A DNA stretch of 64,000 bases from Hyphomicrobiales bacterium (GCA_900473205.1 UCLB01000001.1:62001-126000); one strand, 5' to 3'. Shown: positions 55,229-64,000, counted from the stretch's first letter. A program made the numbers and translations. The notes: a model not told the origin generated them from the letters alone.

Positions 55229-55573
55229 ATGCCAATGGCCAAAGACACGCTTTTTCTCATCGCCCCCGGTTTTGAAGACCCGAAACATCCGGGGGTGACG
55301 TTCGTCTGCCCACACTGCAACCAGATCGAAGGATTGCTTGCAAGTTTTCCTGATCTGGCCGAACGGCTCGATATTCACCGTGTTGGCTTTACCCGTCCGC
55401 GAGAGGCGGTGATTGCGCAGGTTGGAGAGCAGAACCAGTCGCTGCCGTTGCTGATCTTTGCGGGCGATGCGCCTGAAGATGCGACGGTTCACGGCGACAA
55501 GCGGTTCGTTCAGGACACGAAACGCATCCTTTCCCTGCTGGCCGAACGTCACGGCTTTCCGCAGATTCATTGA
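55229..55573 (+). CDS. Small CPHC-motif protein (DUF3088-like)
   Basis: 114 residues; an ATG at 55235 is equally possible. FVCPHCNQIEGLLASFPDL carries a C-x-x-C pair like thioredoxin-fold proteins, and the rest (LPLLIFAGDAPEDATVHGDKRFVQDTKRIL) fits the small DUF3088 family as I remember it. Function is not known; a thiol-redox or sulfur-carrier role is suggested by the motif and by the sulfur genes around it. The next gene starts 33 bp later. Confidence 0.7.
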   Translation: MPMAKDTLFLIAPGFEDPKHPGVTFVCPHCNQIEGLLASFPDLAERLDIHRVGFTRPREAVIAQVGEQNQSLPLLIFAGDAPEDATVHGDKRFVQDTKRILSLLAERHGFPQIH

Positions 55574-55606
55574 TATCGGTCCATTCGCTTTACGCCGGAG
55601 ACAGAG

Positions 55607-57202
55607 ATGAGTTTTTCCAGACGCCAGTTCCACAAAATCGCGCTTGCTGCAGGGGCGTTCGTTGCCCTTCCCGGCGGTTCCTTCGCGGCAGCCGAAGAGC
55701 CGGTTTCAGGCGGCACGTTGAAGATCGTCTATTTCCCGGAGCCGACCCAGCTCGTCGCGATCAACACCAGCGCTGGTGGTCCGCAGTTTGTCGGCTCCAA
55801 GATTTATGATGGGCTTTTGACCTATGATTATGATCTGACACCCAAGCCAAGTCTGGCGAAGGCGTGGTCAGTATCAGCCGATGGGTTGGAATATGTGTTC
55901 CATCTACAGCCGAACGCGAAATTTCACGATGGCAAACCCGTCACTTCGCAAGATGTCGCCTTCTCTGTTTTGCGCCTGAAAGAAGCTCATCCGCGCGGTC
56001 GTGCCACCTTCTCACAGGTCGAGAGCGTCGATACATCGGACCCGCTTGTTGCGAAACTCAAGCTCGCCAGGCCTTCTCCGGGGCTGATTACGGCGCTGGC
56101 TGCGTCGGAATCGCCGATTGTGCCGAAACACATATTCGAGACGTTCAAGCCGACCGAAAACACCAAAACGGACCAGATCATCGGCAGCGGACCTTTCGTT
56201 CTGAAAGAGTGGACGCCGGGCAGTCACATTCTTTTGGAAAAGAACGCCGATTACTGGGACCAGCCGCGCCCGCATCTGGACCGGGTCATCATCCGGCTGA
56301 TCAACGATGCGGGCGCGCGGGCGGCAGCGCTTGAAACCGGGGAGGGCGATATCGGTCACAATCCGGTGGCCCTGTCTGATCTGGAGCGCTTGAAAGCCGT
56401 GCCGTCGCTGAAGGTAGACGACCAGATTTATGCCTATGCGGGTCAGCAAAACCAGCTCGTCATCAATCTCGAGAACGAATATCTCAAGAGCCTGAAGGTG
56501 AGGCAGGCTATCGCCCACGCCATCAACGTTCCCTCCCTGATCGATATCGTGCTTTACGGTTATGCTGTGCCGTCTCCCACGCCCATCAGCCCCGGTCTGC
56601 CGAAATTCCACAATCCGGATATCGGCTTTGCCAAGTTTGACACTGCGCTTTCGGAAAAGCTGCTGGATGAGGCGGGCTTCCCGCGCAAGGGGGATGGCAA
56701 ACGCTTCAAGCTGAGGGTAACGACCAATCCATTCAATCCGCAGACTTATTCCGATTTTATCGCTCAGGCCCTGATCAAGATCGGTATCGAAGCTGATATT
56801 CAGAAGTTCGATTTCGGGACCTATGTGAAAGTCGTCTATACCGACCGGGCCTGGGATCTTTCGGTGGAATCACTCTCCAACACGTTCGATCCGACGGCTG
56901 GCGTTCAGCGTGTGTACTGGAGCAAGAACTTCAAGATCGGCCTGCCTTTCTCCAATGCCAGCCACTACGAAAACCCCGAGGTCGACCGCTTGCTGGAAGC
57001 GGCGGCCGTGGAGCCGGATATCGAGAAGCGCGCCAAGCTGTTCAAAGAGTTTCAGGTCATCATCGCCAAGGACCTGCCTGTCATCAATCTCGTCTCACCC
57101 ATTCAGCCGGTCGTCGGCAATATCATGGTCAAGGATTATGCCGTTGGCGCCGAGGGCCTCAGCGGCAATCTGGCACAGGCATGGCTGACGAAAGAAGCCT
57201 GA
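55607..57202 (+). CDS. ABC transporter substrate-binding protein, family 5, Tat-exported
   Basis: 531 residues. SFSRRQFHKIALAAGAFVALPG is a good twin-arginine signal. It is a close paralogue of the 45.9-47.5 kb protein: both share LERLK after a long common stretch, TGPF/SGPF-LTEWTPGSH segments and SVESLSNTFDP near residue 420. It is followed 64 bp later by a DszA-type monooxygenase gene, as the first copy shares an operon with a DszA-like gene: two parallel import-and-oxidise modules. Confidence 0.9.
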   Translation: MSFSRRQFHKIALAAGAFVALPGGSFAAAEEPVSGGTLKIVYFPEPTQLVAINTSAGGPQFVGSKIYDGLLTYDYDLTPKPSLAKAWSVSADGLEYVFHLQPNAKFHDGKPVTSQDVAFSVLRLKEAHPRGRATFSQVESVDTSDPLVAKLKLARPSPGLITALAASESPIVPKHIFETFKPTENTKTDQIIGSGPFVLKEWTPGSHILLEKNADYWDQPRPHLDRVIIRLINDAGARAAALETGEGDIGHNPVALSDLERLKAVPSLKVDDQIYAYAGQQNQLVINLENEYLKSLKVRQAIAHAINVPSLIDIVLYGYAVPSPTPISPGLPKFHNPDIGFAKFDTALSEKLLDEAGFPRKGDGKRFKLRVTTNPFNPQTYSDFIAQALIKIGIEADIQKFDFGTYVKVVYTDRAWDLSVESLSNTFDPTAGVQRVYWSKNFKIGLPFSNASHYENPEVDRLLEAAAVEPDIEKRAKLFKEFQVIIAKDLPVINLVSPIQPVVGNIMVKDYAVGAEGLSGNLAQAWLTKEA

Positions 57203-57266
57203 TGCGCCCGGCGGGCTCGCGAGTGCGCCGATCATCTCAAGACAAACGAACAGGATCGGAACGATT

Positions 57267-58619
57267 ATGAGCAGGACATCCGAAAAACTCGTTCTCAACG
57301 CATTCATCTATCCCGGCGGCCATCATGAAGCAGCCTGGCGGCATCCGCAGTCTGAGCCGCATCGCGTGACCGACATCAAGCTTTATCAGGAGATCGCGCG
57401 GCGCGCCGAAGCGGCCAAACTGGACGCGATTTTCTTTGCCGATGCGCCGGCGCTGGATAGCAACATTCGTTATGCCGCCCGCCATCGCTTGGAGCCGATC
57501 ACCATGCTTGCCGCACTTGCGGCGGTAACGGAGAAGATCGGCTTCATCGCCACCGCGTCCACCACCTATTACGAGCCCTATAATCTGGCGAGGCTGTTTG
57601 CCTCCGTTGATCATATCAGTGGTGGCCGTGTCGGCTGGAACATCGTTACGACATCGGCAGATGCGGCAGCCGCCAACTTCAACCTCGAAAAGCACCCGCC
57701 CCATGCCGACCGGTATCGTCAGGCGACCGAGTTTGTCGATGTGGTGACGAAGCTCTGGGATAGCTGGGAAGACGATGCCATCGTGGCAGACAAGGAAAGC
57801 GGTCTGTTTGCCGATACGGACCGCATCCATCCGGCCAATCACAAGGGTGATTTCTATCAGGTTCGTGGCGCTTTGAACCTGCCGCGTTCGCCGCAGGGCC
57901 GTCCGGTCTATGTGCAGGCTGGGTCTTCAGAAGATGGGCGGGGTTTTGCGGCGCGCTATGCCGAAGCGATTTTCACCGCGCACCAGACGCTTGAAAGCGC
58001 CAAGAGCTTCTATTCCGACATCAAGAAACGCGTGGCCGCAGCGGGGCGCAATCCCGCACATGTAAAAATCCTGCCCGGCATCAGCCCCTTCATCGCCTCG
58101 ACGGAAACGGAAGCACGCAAGCTGGAGGCCGAATTCAACGACCTCGTCCAGCCAGCCTTTTCTCTAGCGCAGCTGAACCGCATCACCGGCATCGATCTCG
58201 GTTCAGCCGATCTCGACAAACCCTTGCCGCGAGAAGCGGTTGAAGCAACACGCGCCCAAGCCGACAGCAGCCGTCATCAGCTTGTTCTCGATGTGATCGA
58301 CAGGGAAAATCCGACGATCCGGCAGTTATTGCACAGGCTTGCGGGCGGGCGTGGCCACAAGGTCATTGCCGGCACACCAGAGCAGGTGGCTGACTGGATC
58401 GAGACATGGTTCCGGGAGGGCGCTGCGGATGGATTCAACATCATGCCGCCGTGGCTCACGGGCGGGTTCGATATCTTCATCGATGAAGTCGTGCCGCTTC
58501 TTCAAAAGCGCGGCCTGTTCCGACTGGATTACAAGGGAGACACCCTGCGCGATCATTACGGCTTGCCGCGGCCTGAGAATATCTACACCGTGCCGACAGC
58601 CGCCAGAGAAAGTGCTTGA
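57267..58619 (+). CDS. FMN-dependent monooxygenase of the DszA/NtaA/SnaA group
   Basis: 450 residues. AKLDAIFFADAPALDSN, KIGFIATASTTYYEPYNLARLFASVDHISGGRVGWNIVTT, RYRQATEFVDVVTKLWDSW and GALNLPRSPQGRPVYVQAGSSEDG are the family segments, similar to the 42.1-43.4 kb copy. It ends DYKGDTLRDHYGLPRP, as does the other copy (EGRTIRDRYGLPYP). C-S or C-N bond cleavage with FMNH2 is the family reaction. Last gene of its operon, 9 bp from the convergent LysR stop. Confidence 0.88.
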   Translation: MSRTSEKLVLNAFIYPGGHHEAAWRHPQSEPHRVTDIKLYQEIARRAEAAKLDAIFFADAPALDSNIRYAARHRLEPITMLAALAAVTEKIGFIATASTTYYEPYNLARLFASVDHISGGRVGWNIVTTSADAAAANFNLEKHPPHADRYRQATEFVDVVTKLWDSWEDDAIVADKESGLFADTDRIHPANHKGDFYQVRGALNLPRSPQGRPVYVQAGSSEDGRGFAARYAEAIFTAHQTLESAKSFYSDIKKRVAAAGRNPAHVKILPGISPFIASTETEARKLEAEFNDLVQPAFSLAQLNRITGIDLGSADLDKPLPREAVEATRAQADSSRHQLVLDVIDRENPTIRQLLHRLAGGRGHKVIAGTPEQVADWIETWFREGAADGFNIMPPWLTGGFDIFIDEVVPLLQKRGLFRLDYKGDTLRDHYGLPRPENIYTVPTAARESA

Positions 58620-58628
58620 AGGATGACG

Positions 58629-59606
58629 TTAGGCGGCGGCAGCGCTCAAGGAAGGCCCATCATCACGCAGCAATGCGATGAGCGATGCGATTTCCGGCTG
58701 TCGCCGCCTCTCCTGGCTGGCGAGGAGATGGTAGCGGCAGGCGGTGGGCTGCGGTGAGCCGATGGGTGAGACGAGCCTGCCGGTCCTCAACTCTTCGGAC
58801 ACGAGAGATTGGCGTACCAGCGCGATGCCGTGACCGGCAAGAGCAGCCTCGATCAGGACCGGCTGATGGGAGAAGCGCGGTCCAAGAGTTGCGAGCCTGA
58901 TATGGATGCCGCAGGAGCGCAACCAGTTGGCCCACTCGAAGGCACCATCGCTGCCACTGCCTCGCAAGATTTCGCCCGAGAGTTCGCGAAGCCGTTCCGG
59001 ATGACCGATCAGCCGATGGCGCGCGGCAAAGTCCGGTGCGCAGACTGCCAGGACGGCATCATCGAACAGCGGCTCATAGACATATCCTACGATCCGTTCG
59101 CCGGATGCGACGATTGCGCAATCGGCGTCATCCAGTTGAAGGCGGTCGAGTGGCCCTTCATCCAGTGTTTCTATGGAAAGCTCCACATCGCCAAGCGCAT
59201 GGCTGATCCGTCCTAGTCGCGGCCCGAGCCAGCGGGCAGCAAAAGACGGGCAGGCCAGGATGCTGAGCCTTGGCCGAGAGCCGGCACGCAGAAGATCCGA
59301 CAGACTTCCCACCATGGTTTCGAAAGCCTCCGCCATGCCGGGATAAAGGGCCGCACCGGCATCTGTCAGTGCCAGTTCGCCGCGCTGACGGCTGAAGAGT
59401 GGTTGGCCGAGATGGGTTTCGAGAATGCGAACCTGCTGACCGATGGCTGCGGTTGAGACATGCAGTTCATCCGCCGCGCGCGAAAAACTGGCATGTCGCG
59501 CAGCGACGACGAAAGCACGCAGGGCCGTGAGCGGCGGCAGACGCGAGAGCGTCGGCAATCGCAAGGGCGCGTTTGCTTTGGGCGGAGACAGAAACTCTGC
59601 TCTCAT
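58629..59606 (-). CDS. LysR-family regulator (GcvA-like)
   Basis: 325 residues from the ATG at 59606; upstream ATGs lie within the preceding gene. The helix-turn-helix LTALRAFVVAARHASFSRAADELHVSTAAIGQQVRILE is of the GcvA type, followed by an effector domain (RPRLSILACPSFAARWLGPRLGRI). It is the last gene of the minus-strand transporter-AKR-DszC-like operon (19 bp after it) and converges on a DszA-like gene. It is the only regulator inside the sulfur region, so it is the best candidate for controlling it; effector unknown. Confidence 0.9.
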   Translation of the reverse strand: MRAEFLSPPKANAPLRLPTLSRLPPLTALRAFVVAARHASFSRAADELHVSTAAIGQQVRILETHLGQPLFSRQRGELALTDAGAALYPGMAEAFETMVGSLSDLLRAGSRPRLSILACPSFAARWLGPRLGRISHALGDVELSIETLDEGPLDRLQLDDADCAIVASGERIVGYVYEPLFDDAVLAVCAPDFAARHRLIGHPERLRELSGEILRGSGSDGAFEWANWLRSCGIHIRLATLGPRFSHQPVLIEAALAGHGIALVRQSLVSEELRTGRLVSPIGSPQPTACRYHLLASQERRRQPEIASLIALLRDDGPSLSAAAA

Positions 59607-59625
59607 GACGGTCTCACTCTCATCA

Positions 59626-60867
59626 TCAGAAAACCCGGCCTTCTGCAAGGTGCGTGGTGGTGCCATTCAAATAGTAGTCACCGATGACCCGTGCCTTGTG
59701 CTGCAACGGATTGTGGTTGTAGACGGTGCGGATATTGCGCCAGTGCCGGTCGAAGTTGCGTTCGCTCGATGTGGCCGAACCGCCACCCAGTTCGTAAATG
59801 GTTGTCGCTACGTTCAAGGAAAGCTGGGAGGCGATGATCTGTGTGCGGGCAGTAGCAAGTGAGCCGTCAATAAGAGCGGCTTCTATCGCTGCTTCGTCAC
59901 CCGTCTGAAAGGTCAAAGCCGTCACATCCAGCGTGCGCGCCGCCTCGCGGATCAGCGTCTTGACCGCAAAGGCACCGGCGCTGAGCTCTCCGATCGTCTT
60001 CTGCACGAACGGGTCCTGATTGGCGGTTTCGGCGGCGCTGTGAAGCGTGGTGCGCGCCTGCTTCAGCACGTATTCGATGCCGTCTCTCACGGCGGCCTGT
60101 ACCGCACCAGTGGCGGATGCGGCCAGATGCAGTTGGCGCATAGCGGAGCAGTGACGCCCGATCTGGGTCGTCAGTCGCCGTGTCGTCAGTTCATGCGGTA
60201 AGACCTCGACATTATCCAGAAGCACACCGCCACTGGCGGTCATGCGCTGGCCCATGCTGTCCCAGTCATCAAGCACGGTGATGCCCTTGCGATCCAGCGG
60301 AATGAGAACACCAATCGGTTGTTCGTCGTCACCAATCGCGCTGAATGAACCGAAGTCCGCAAAGGCGGTGCCCGTGGCGTACCACTTCCGACCATTCAAT
60401 CTGTAACGGTCACCATCGGCGCTCAGGCGGGTGGTGATTTCACCGGGACGCTTGGTGCCCTGTTCCGTACTCGCACCCGCAAAAAGCTTGCCGGACAGCA
60501 CGTTCTCCAGATGCCTGCGGTCTTCAAGCTCGATGGGACCAAGCGCGAGGTGTTCGGTGAAATTGAAGTGGCTGCGCAGCGCATGCGGAATATTGCTGTC
60601 GGCTTCACCAAGGATCATCAATAGTTCGATGTAATCGGCAATGGAGCCGCCCGGTCCGCCCTTCGACTTGGGAATGCGCAGAGTGCCGAGTTTCGCTTGC
60701 TTGATGCGGGCAAAGACGTCGAAGGGCAATTCCCGCTCACGCTCGCGTCGGGCGGCGTCTTTTGCGGCAAAGGCTGCGATGTCTTTGGCACGCGACAGGA
60801 TTTCGTCACGGCTGGGCACGTCGGACAGGTTGGTGGTTTCTACGTTGGCTGTATTGGCGTTCGACAT
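59626..60867 (-). CDS. Acyl-CoA-dehydrogenase-fold monooxygenase (SfnB/DszC type), second copy
   Basis: 413 residues from the ATG at 60867 (AAGGA 9 bp upstream); an ATG at 60930 would add a low-complexity leader without a ribosome site. RIPKSKGGPGGSIADYIELL, LNGRKWYATGTAFADF and the C-terminal NFDRHWRNIRTVYNHNP are shared with the 43.4-44.7 kb paralogue and with DszC/SfnB. It would oxygenate a sulfur compound using reduced flavin. Lies between an aldo/keto reductase and the LysR gene in one operon with an ABC transporter. Confidence 0.85.
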   Translation of the reverse strand: MSNANTANVETTNLSDVPSRDEILSRAKDIAAFAAKDAARRERERELPFDVFARIKQAKLGTLRIPKSKGGPGGSIADYIELLMILGEADSNIPHALRSHFNFTEHLALGPIELEDRRHLENVLSGKLFAGASTEQGTKRPGEITTRLSADGDRYRLNGRKWYATGTAFADFGSFSAIGDDEQPIGVLIPLDRKGITVLDDWDSMGQRMTASGGVLLDNVEVLPHELTTRRLTTQIGRHCSAMRQLHLAASATGAVQAAVRDGIEYVLKQARTTLHSAAETANQDPFVQKTIGELSAGAFAVKTLIREAARTLDVTALTFQTGDEAAIEAALIDGSLATARTQIIASQLSLNVATTIYELGGGSATSSERNFDRHWRNIRTVYNHNPLQHKARVIGDYYLNGTTTHLAEGRVF

Positions 60868-60938
60868 CGCATTGGGTCCTTGAGCGGATCGGGTGGCCTG
60901 CGGCGCTGTTTGCACCGCAGGTTTTGTCATGATGGCAG

Positions 60939-61994
60939 TCAGGCAACCGCGCGGGTCTGGACCGGCGCGCGTGGTGCAGGCTCGACATTGCGCGGTACGC
61001 GGCCCTCTACCGGATGGCTCGGATCGTTGAAGCCGGGTGTCGAGGGATGGCCGGTGGTCACGAGGCTATCGACCAGGGCTTCGTCATCGGCGTCGATGGT
61101 CACGTCGAGCGCTCTGACATAGCGGTTCCAGTGCTCTTCGGTGCGCGGGCCGGTGATGGCGGCGGTGACGAACTTGTTGTTCAACACCCAGGCCAGCGCA
61201 AAATCGGCAGCAGAGACACCCTTGGCGGCGGCATGAGCAGCAACCTTCTGTGCAATCTCCACCGATTCCGGACGCCATTCCGTTTCCAGAACACGCTTGT
61301 CGCCACGGCCGACACGGGTATCAGCACCCGGCTGCTGGCCCGGTTGGTACTTGCCGGTCAACACGCCACGCGCCAGCGGCGAATAGGAAACAACACCGAG
61401 GCCATAATGGTTGGCGGCGGGAAGCTGCTCGGCCTCTGCCGTGCGGTTGACGATGTTGTAGAGCGGCTGGCTTGCCACCGGGCGGTCGATGCCAAGCTGG
61501 TCAGCAAGATGCGAGATTTCTGCGATCCGCCATCCGCGGAAATTCGAGACGCCGAAATAGCGCAGTTTGCCCGCGCGAATAAGGTCTGCAATGGCGCGCA
61601 ACGGTTCTTCCAGCGGCGCGTCGAAGACGGCGCGGTGGAAATAGAGAATGTCGATATAGTTGGTGTTGAGACGGCGTAGTGAGTTTTCGACGGTTTCGAT
61701 CACCCATTTGCGCGAATGGCCACCCAGATTGGGGCCTTTCTTGTGTGAGTTGACGAATTTCGTCGCCAGCACCCAATGATCGCGGTGATCCTTGATGCCG
61801 CGACCGACGACCTCTTCGGATTTGCCGTCGTGATAGACATCGGCGGTATCGATGAAGTTGATGCCCTGTTCGCGCGCCTTGTCGATGATGCGGAAGGCGA
61901 CGTCATCAGGCGTCGGGCCACCGAACATCATGGTGCCGAGGCTCAACGGTGAAACTTTCAGCGCGCTGCGCCCGAGATAGCGGTAATCGACCAT
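60939..61994 (-). CDS. Aldo/keto reductase
   Basis: 351 residues from the ATG at 61994 (AAGGAG 8 bp upstream). The catalytic tetrad is visible: Asp in FIDTADVYHDG with its Tyr, Lys in WVLATKFVN, His in ILYFHRAVFD. The C-terminal NADPH site includes VAAITGPRTEEHWNRYVRAL. This is the YajO/YhdN-like group. It may reduce an aldehyde released when a monooxygenase cleaves a C-S bond, which leaves a carbonyl. Its ABC-transporter neighbour ends 20 bp upstream. Confidence 0.9.
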   Translation of the reverse strand: MVDYRYLGRSALKVSPLSLGTMMFGGPTPDDVAFRIIDKAREQGINFIDTADVYHDGKSEEVVGRGIKDHRDHWVLATKFVNSHKKGPNLGGHSRKWVIETVENSLRRLNTNYIDILYFHRAVFDAPLEEPLRAIADLIRAGKLRYFGVSNFRGWRIAEISHLADQLGIDRPVASQPLYNIVNRTAEAEQLPAANHYGLGVVSYSPLARGVLTGKYQPGQQPGADTRVGRGDKRVLETEWRPESVEIAQKVAAHAAAKGVSAADFALAWVLNNKFVTAAITGPRTEEHWNRYVRALDVTIDADDEALVDSLVTTGHPSTPGFNDPSHPVEGRVPRNVEPAPRAPVQTRAVA

Positions 61995-62014
61995 GTTATG
62001 TACTCCTTGGATTG

Positions 62015-62950
62015 TCATTGGGCATAGTGGCAGGCCACGGCGTGGCTCTCACCGAAAAGCTGGTGTTCCGGCGCTGTTTCGCGACAGAGATCGGTCGCCA
62101 GCGGGCAGCGCGTGTGAAAGCGACAGCCCGAGGGCGGATTGTGCGGGCTTGGCAGATCGCCCGAAATGGGTGCCGCCTGCTTGCGCCGCGCCGGGTCCGG
62201 CACAGCGGCCAGCAGCGCCCGCGTGTAGGGATGTTTGGGCGATGCCCATAGCTGCGCGGTAGGGGCGCTTTCAACGATCTTACCGAGATACATGACCAGC
62301 ACGCGATCCGAAAAATACCGGACGACGGAGAGGTCATGCGAAACGAAGAGATAGGACAGCGACAGGCGGTTCTTCATCTCCACAAGGAGATTGAGGATTT
62401 GCGCCTGAATGGATAGATCGAGCGCCGAGACGGGTTCGTCGCAAACGACCAGTTCCGGCTCCAGGATTAACGCACGGGCGATGCCGATACGCTGGCGCTG
62501 CCCGCCGGAAAACTCGTGCGGATAACGGTCGAGGGCGTCAGGTGGTAGTCCAACCTGGGCGACGATGGCTTCGACAATCTCGCGCTGTCGCTTGCCGTCT
62601 CCAATCCCGTGCACTTTCAGCGGTGCGGTGAGGATCGTGCGAACCGTCTGGCGGGGATTGAGCGAAGCGAAAGGGTCTTGAAAGATCATCTGGATGCGAC
62701 GGCGAATGCCCCGCAATTGCGAGGATGACATTGCCGTCACGTCAGCACCCTTGAAGGTGACCTTGCCGGAAGAAGGCTCCACCAGGCGCATCAGGGATTT
62801 GCCGAGCGATGACTTTCCGCACCCGGATTCCCCGACCAGGGCTACCGTTTCACCGGCCGCGATCTCCAGCGATACGTCATCAACGGCACGCACCGTTCCA
62901 CGACCGCCAGCGTATTTAGTGGAAAGCCTATGCACTGACAAAAGCGCCAT
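62015..62950 (-). CDS. Oligopeptide-type ABC transporter ATPase (OppF/DppF)
   Basis: 311 residues. Walker A GESGCGKSS, signature FSGGQRQRIGIARAL, Walker B LVVCDEPVSALD and the C-terminal oligopeptide-transporter extension (PYTRALLAAVPDP, SGCRFHTRCPLATDLC with its cysteines) are present. It forms a heterodimer with the OppD-like ATPase whose gene overlaps its start by 23 bp. The transporter likely serves one or more of the three family-5 binding proteins in this window. Confidence 0.94.
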   Translation of the reverse strand: MALLSVHRLSTKYAGGRGTVRAVDDVSLEIAAGETVALVGESGCGKSSLGKSLMRLVEPSSGKVTFKGADVTAMSSSQLRGIRRRIQMIFQDPFASLNPRQTVRTILTAPLKVHGIGDGKRQREIVEAIVAQVGLPPDALDRYPHEFSGGQRQRIGIARALILEPELVVCDEPVSALDLSIQAQILNLLVEMKNRLSLSYLFVSHDLSVVRYFSDRVLVMYLGKIVESAPTAQLWASPKHPYTRALLAAVPDPARRKQAAPISGDLPSPHNPPSGCRFHTRCPLATDLCRETAPEHQLFGESHAVACHYAQ

Positions 62951-63926
62951 GGGAGACCTCCGCAGCTGTTGTGTTGACGAAAGGGCAGGCTGCCTGTCGG
63001 CCCTCGGAAATGGTCCTCAGCGGCGGTACGAATTGGCCGCAGACACTGCGGGCACTCGGACAGCGCGGCTTGAATGAACAGCCTTTCTCACCAGTGGCCG
63101 AAACAATCGACCCGGGAATTTCAAGCAGCGGTCCGTCGCGGTAGTGCTGACCTGCTTCCGCACGCGGCGACGCGGCGAGAAGTCCGCGTGTGTAGGGATG
63201 ATAGGGGCTGCGGAACACTGGTTCCGGCAAGCCTTCCTCGACTTTTCGGCCCGCATACATGACCATTACCCTGTCAGCCCATTGTGCCACGATACCTAAA
63301 TCATGGGTAATCAAAATGACGGCCATGTTGAGATCGCGGCGGAGGTTGTCGAGAAGCTGGAGGATTTGCGCCTGGATCGTCACATCCAGCGCTGTCGTCG
63401 CCTCATCGGCAATCAGGAGCTTGGGATTGCAGGCAACGCCGATGGCGATCATGACGCGCTGGCGCATGCCGCCGGAAAGCTGGTGCGGATAATCATCCAC
63501 ACGCCGTCCGGCCTCTGGAATATTGACGAGGTCCAGCAGTTCGATGGCGCGTTTTCGCGCCTGACGCTTGTCGATTTTCTCGTGGATGCGAAGTACCTCG
63601 ACGATCTGCTCACCAATGGTCAGAACCGGGTTGAGAGAGGTCATCGGCTCCTGAAAGATCATGCCGATATCGCTGCCGCGAATACCGCGCCATTGGCGTT
63701 CGGACATGGACAAGAGGTTGCGATCCTCCAGCAAAATCTTGCCGCCGACCTTGGCGTGTGATGGCAAGAGGCCGATCAACCCAAGCGCAGTCAGCGATTT
63801 TCCGGATCCGCTTTCGCCGACGATTGCCAGCATCTCTCCAGCCGAGACGCTGAAGCTGACGCCCTTGACGGGCTGGGTCTCGCCGAAGCTTACGGAAAAA
63901 TCCTTCACATCGATCAGCTTGGTCAT
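62928..63926 (-). CDS. Oligopeptide-type ABC transporter ATPase (OppD/DppD)
   Basis: 332 residues. Walker [10 protein letters not shown], signature [16 protein letters not shown], Walker [13 protein letters not shown], and the C-terminal region [15 protein letters not shown] with the cysteine segment [15 protein letters not shown]. The start overlaps the permease stop by 4 bp (ATGA). Confidence 0.94.
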   Translation of the reverse strand: MTKLIDVKDFSVSFGETQPVKGVSFSVSAGEMLAIVGESGSGKSLTALGLIGLLPSHAKVGGKILLEDRNLLSMSERQWRGIRGSDIGMIFQEPMTSLNPVLTIGEQIVEVLRIHEKIDKRQARKRAIELLDLVNIPEAGRRVDDYPHQLSGGMRQRVMIAIGVACNPKLLIADEATTALDVTIQAQILQLLDNLRRDLNMAVILITHDLGIVAQWADRVMVMYAGRKVEEGLPEPVFRSPYHPYTRGLLAASPRAEAGQHYRDGPLLEIPGSIVSATGEKGCSFKPRCPSARSVCGQFVPPLRTISEGRQAACPFVNTTAAEVSHGAFVSA

Positions 63927-64000
63927 CGGCGTTCCTCCGAAAAGCGCGGATTGAGCGCATCGTTGAGACCATCACTGATCAGGTTAAGCGAAATCACCGT
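63923..64000 (-). CDS. ABC transporter permease, DppC type, last 25 residues
   Basis: Only the C-terminus is in the window, ending LNLISDGLNDALNPRF plus a short polar tail, the typical end of DppC/OppC permeases. It overlaps the ATPase start by 4 bp. The rest, and presumably a DppB-type partner, lie beyond 64000. Confidence 0.85.
   Translation of the reverse strand, partial: TVISLNLISDGLNDALNPRFSEERR

Noticed and set aside
1-64000. CRISPR arrays, tRNA or rRNA genes, insertion sequences
   Set aside because: I saw no regularly spaced direct repeats, cloverleaf sequences, rRNA stretches, transposase motifs or terminal inverted repeats; small RNAs cannot be excluded by eye.

Overview
The window looks like an accessory part of a replicon from a Rhizobiaceae alphaproteobacterium (Agrobacterium/Rhizobium/Sinorhizobium group). 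The evidence is a complete rhizobactin-1021-type siderophore locus in rhizobial order, moderately high GC, many ABC uptake systems with dedicated regulators, and tightly overlapping operons. No rRNA, tRNA, CRISPR array, transposase or integrase was found. All assignments rest on reading motifs in the translated sequence; no database search was run.

Layout. 1-2.3 kb: the end of an Asp/Glu/hydantoin-racemase-like gene, facing a GntR regulator and a 3-hydroxyacyl-CoA-dehydrogenase-type enzyme. 2.4-16.7 kb: the siderophore locus rhtX-rhbABCDEF, the AraC regulator rhrA on the opposite strand, the TonB receptor rhtA, and a two-part acyltransferase that may add a lipid tail. A shared two-block promoter element precedes both rhtX and rhtA. 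16.8-30.9 kb: a Wzx/Wzy-type exopolysaccharide cluster with glycosyltransferases, a secreted glycoside hydrolase, a GNAT acyltransferase, flippase, Wzz-like protein, polymerase/ligase, polysaccharide deacetylase, methyltransferase and membrane O-acyltransferase. In content it resembles holdfast or unipolar-polysaccharide loci. 31-33 kb: an SDR dehydrogenase with an enolase-superfamily dehydratase. 33.3-36.3 kb: pntAB transhydrogenase. 36.4-37.1 kb: a small XRE regulator and an acidic partner protein, preceded by a perfect inverted repeat. 37.1-42.1 kb: an amino-acid ABC system with a fused permease-ATPase, a FAD amine/amino-acid oxidase and a divergent LacI regulator with two operator-like palindromes.

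42.1-64 kb is the most interesting part: about 22 kb that appears devoted to obtaining sulfur from organosulfur compounds. It encodes two DszC/SfnB-type acyl-CoA-dehydrogenase-fold monooxygenases, two DszA/NtaA-type and one SfnG-type flavin monooxygenases, a nitroreductase, a triple-rhodanese sulfurtransferase, an M20 amidohydrolase, a CPHC-motif protein, three Tat-exported family-5 binding proteins, an oligopeptide-type ABC transporter, an aldo/keto reductase and a LysR regulator. It also encodes a cytosolic protein that resembles an ABC binding protein but keeps, at matching positions, the Cys, His and Arg-x-Gly-Gly active-site residues of the sulfinate desulfinase DszB. Together these make a plausible complete route: import, N-deacylation, S-oxidation, C-S cleavage, desulfination. 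The substrate is unknown.
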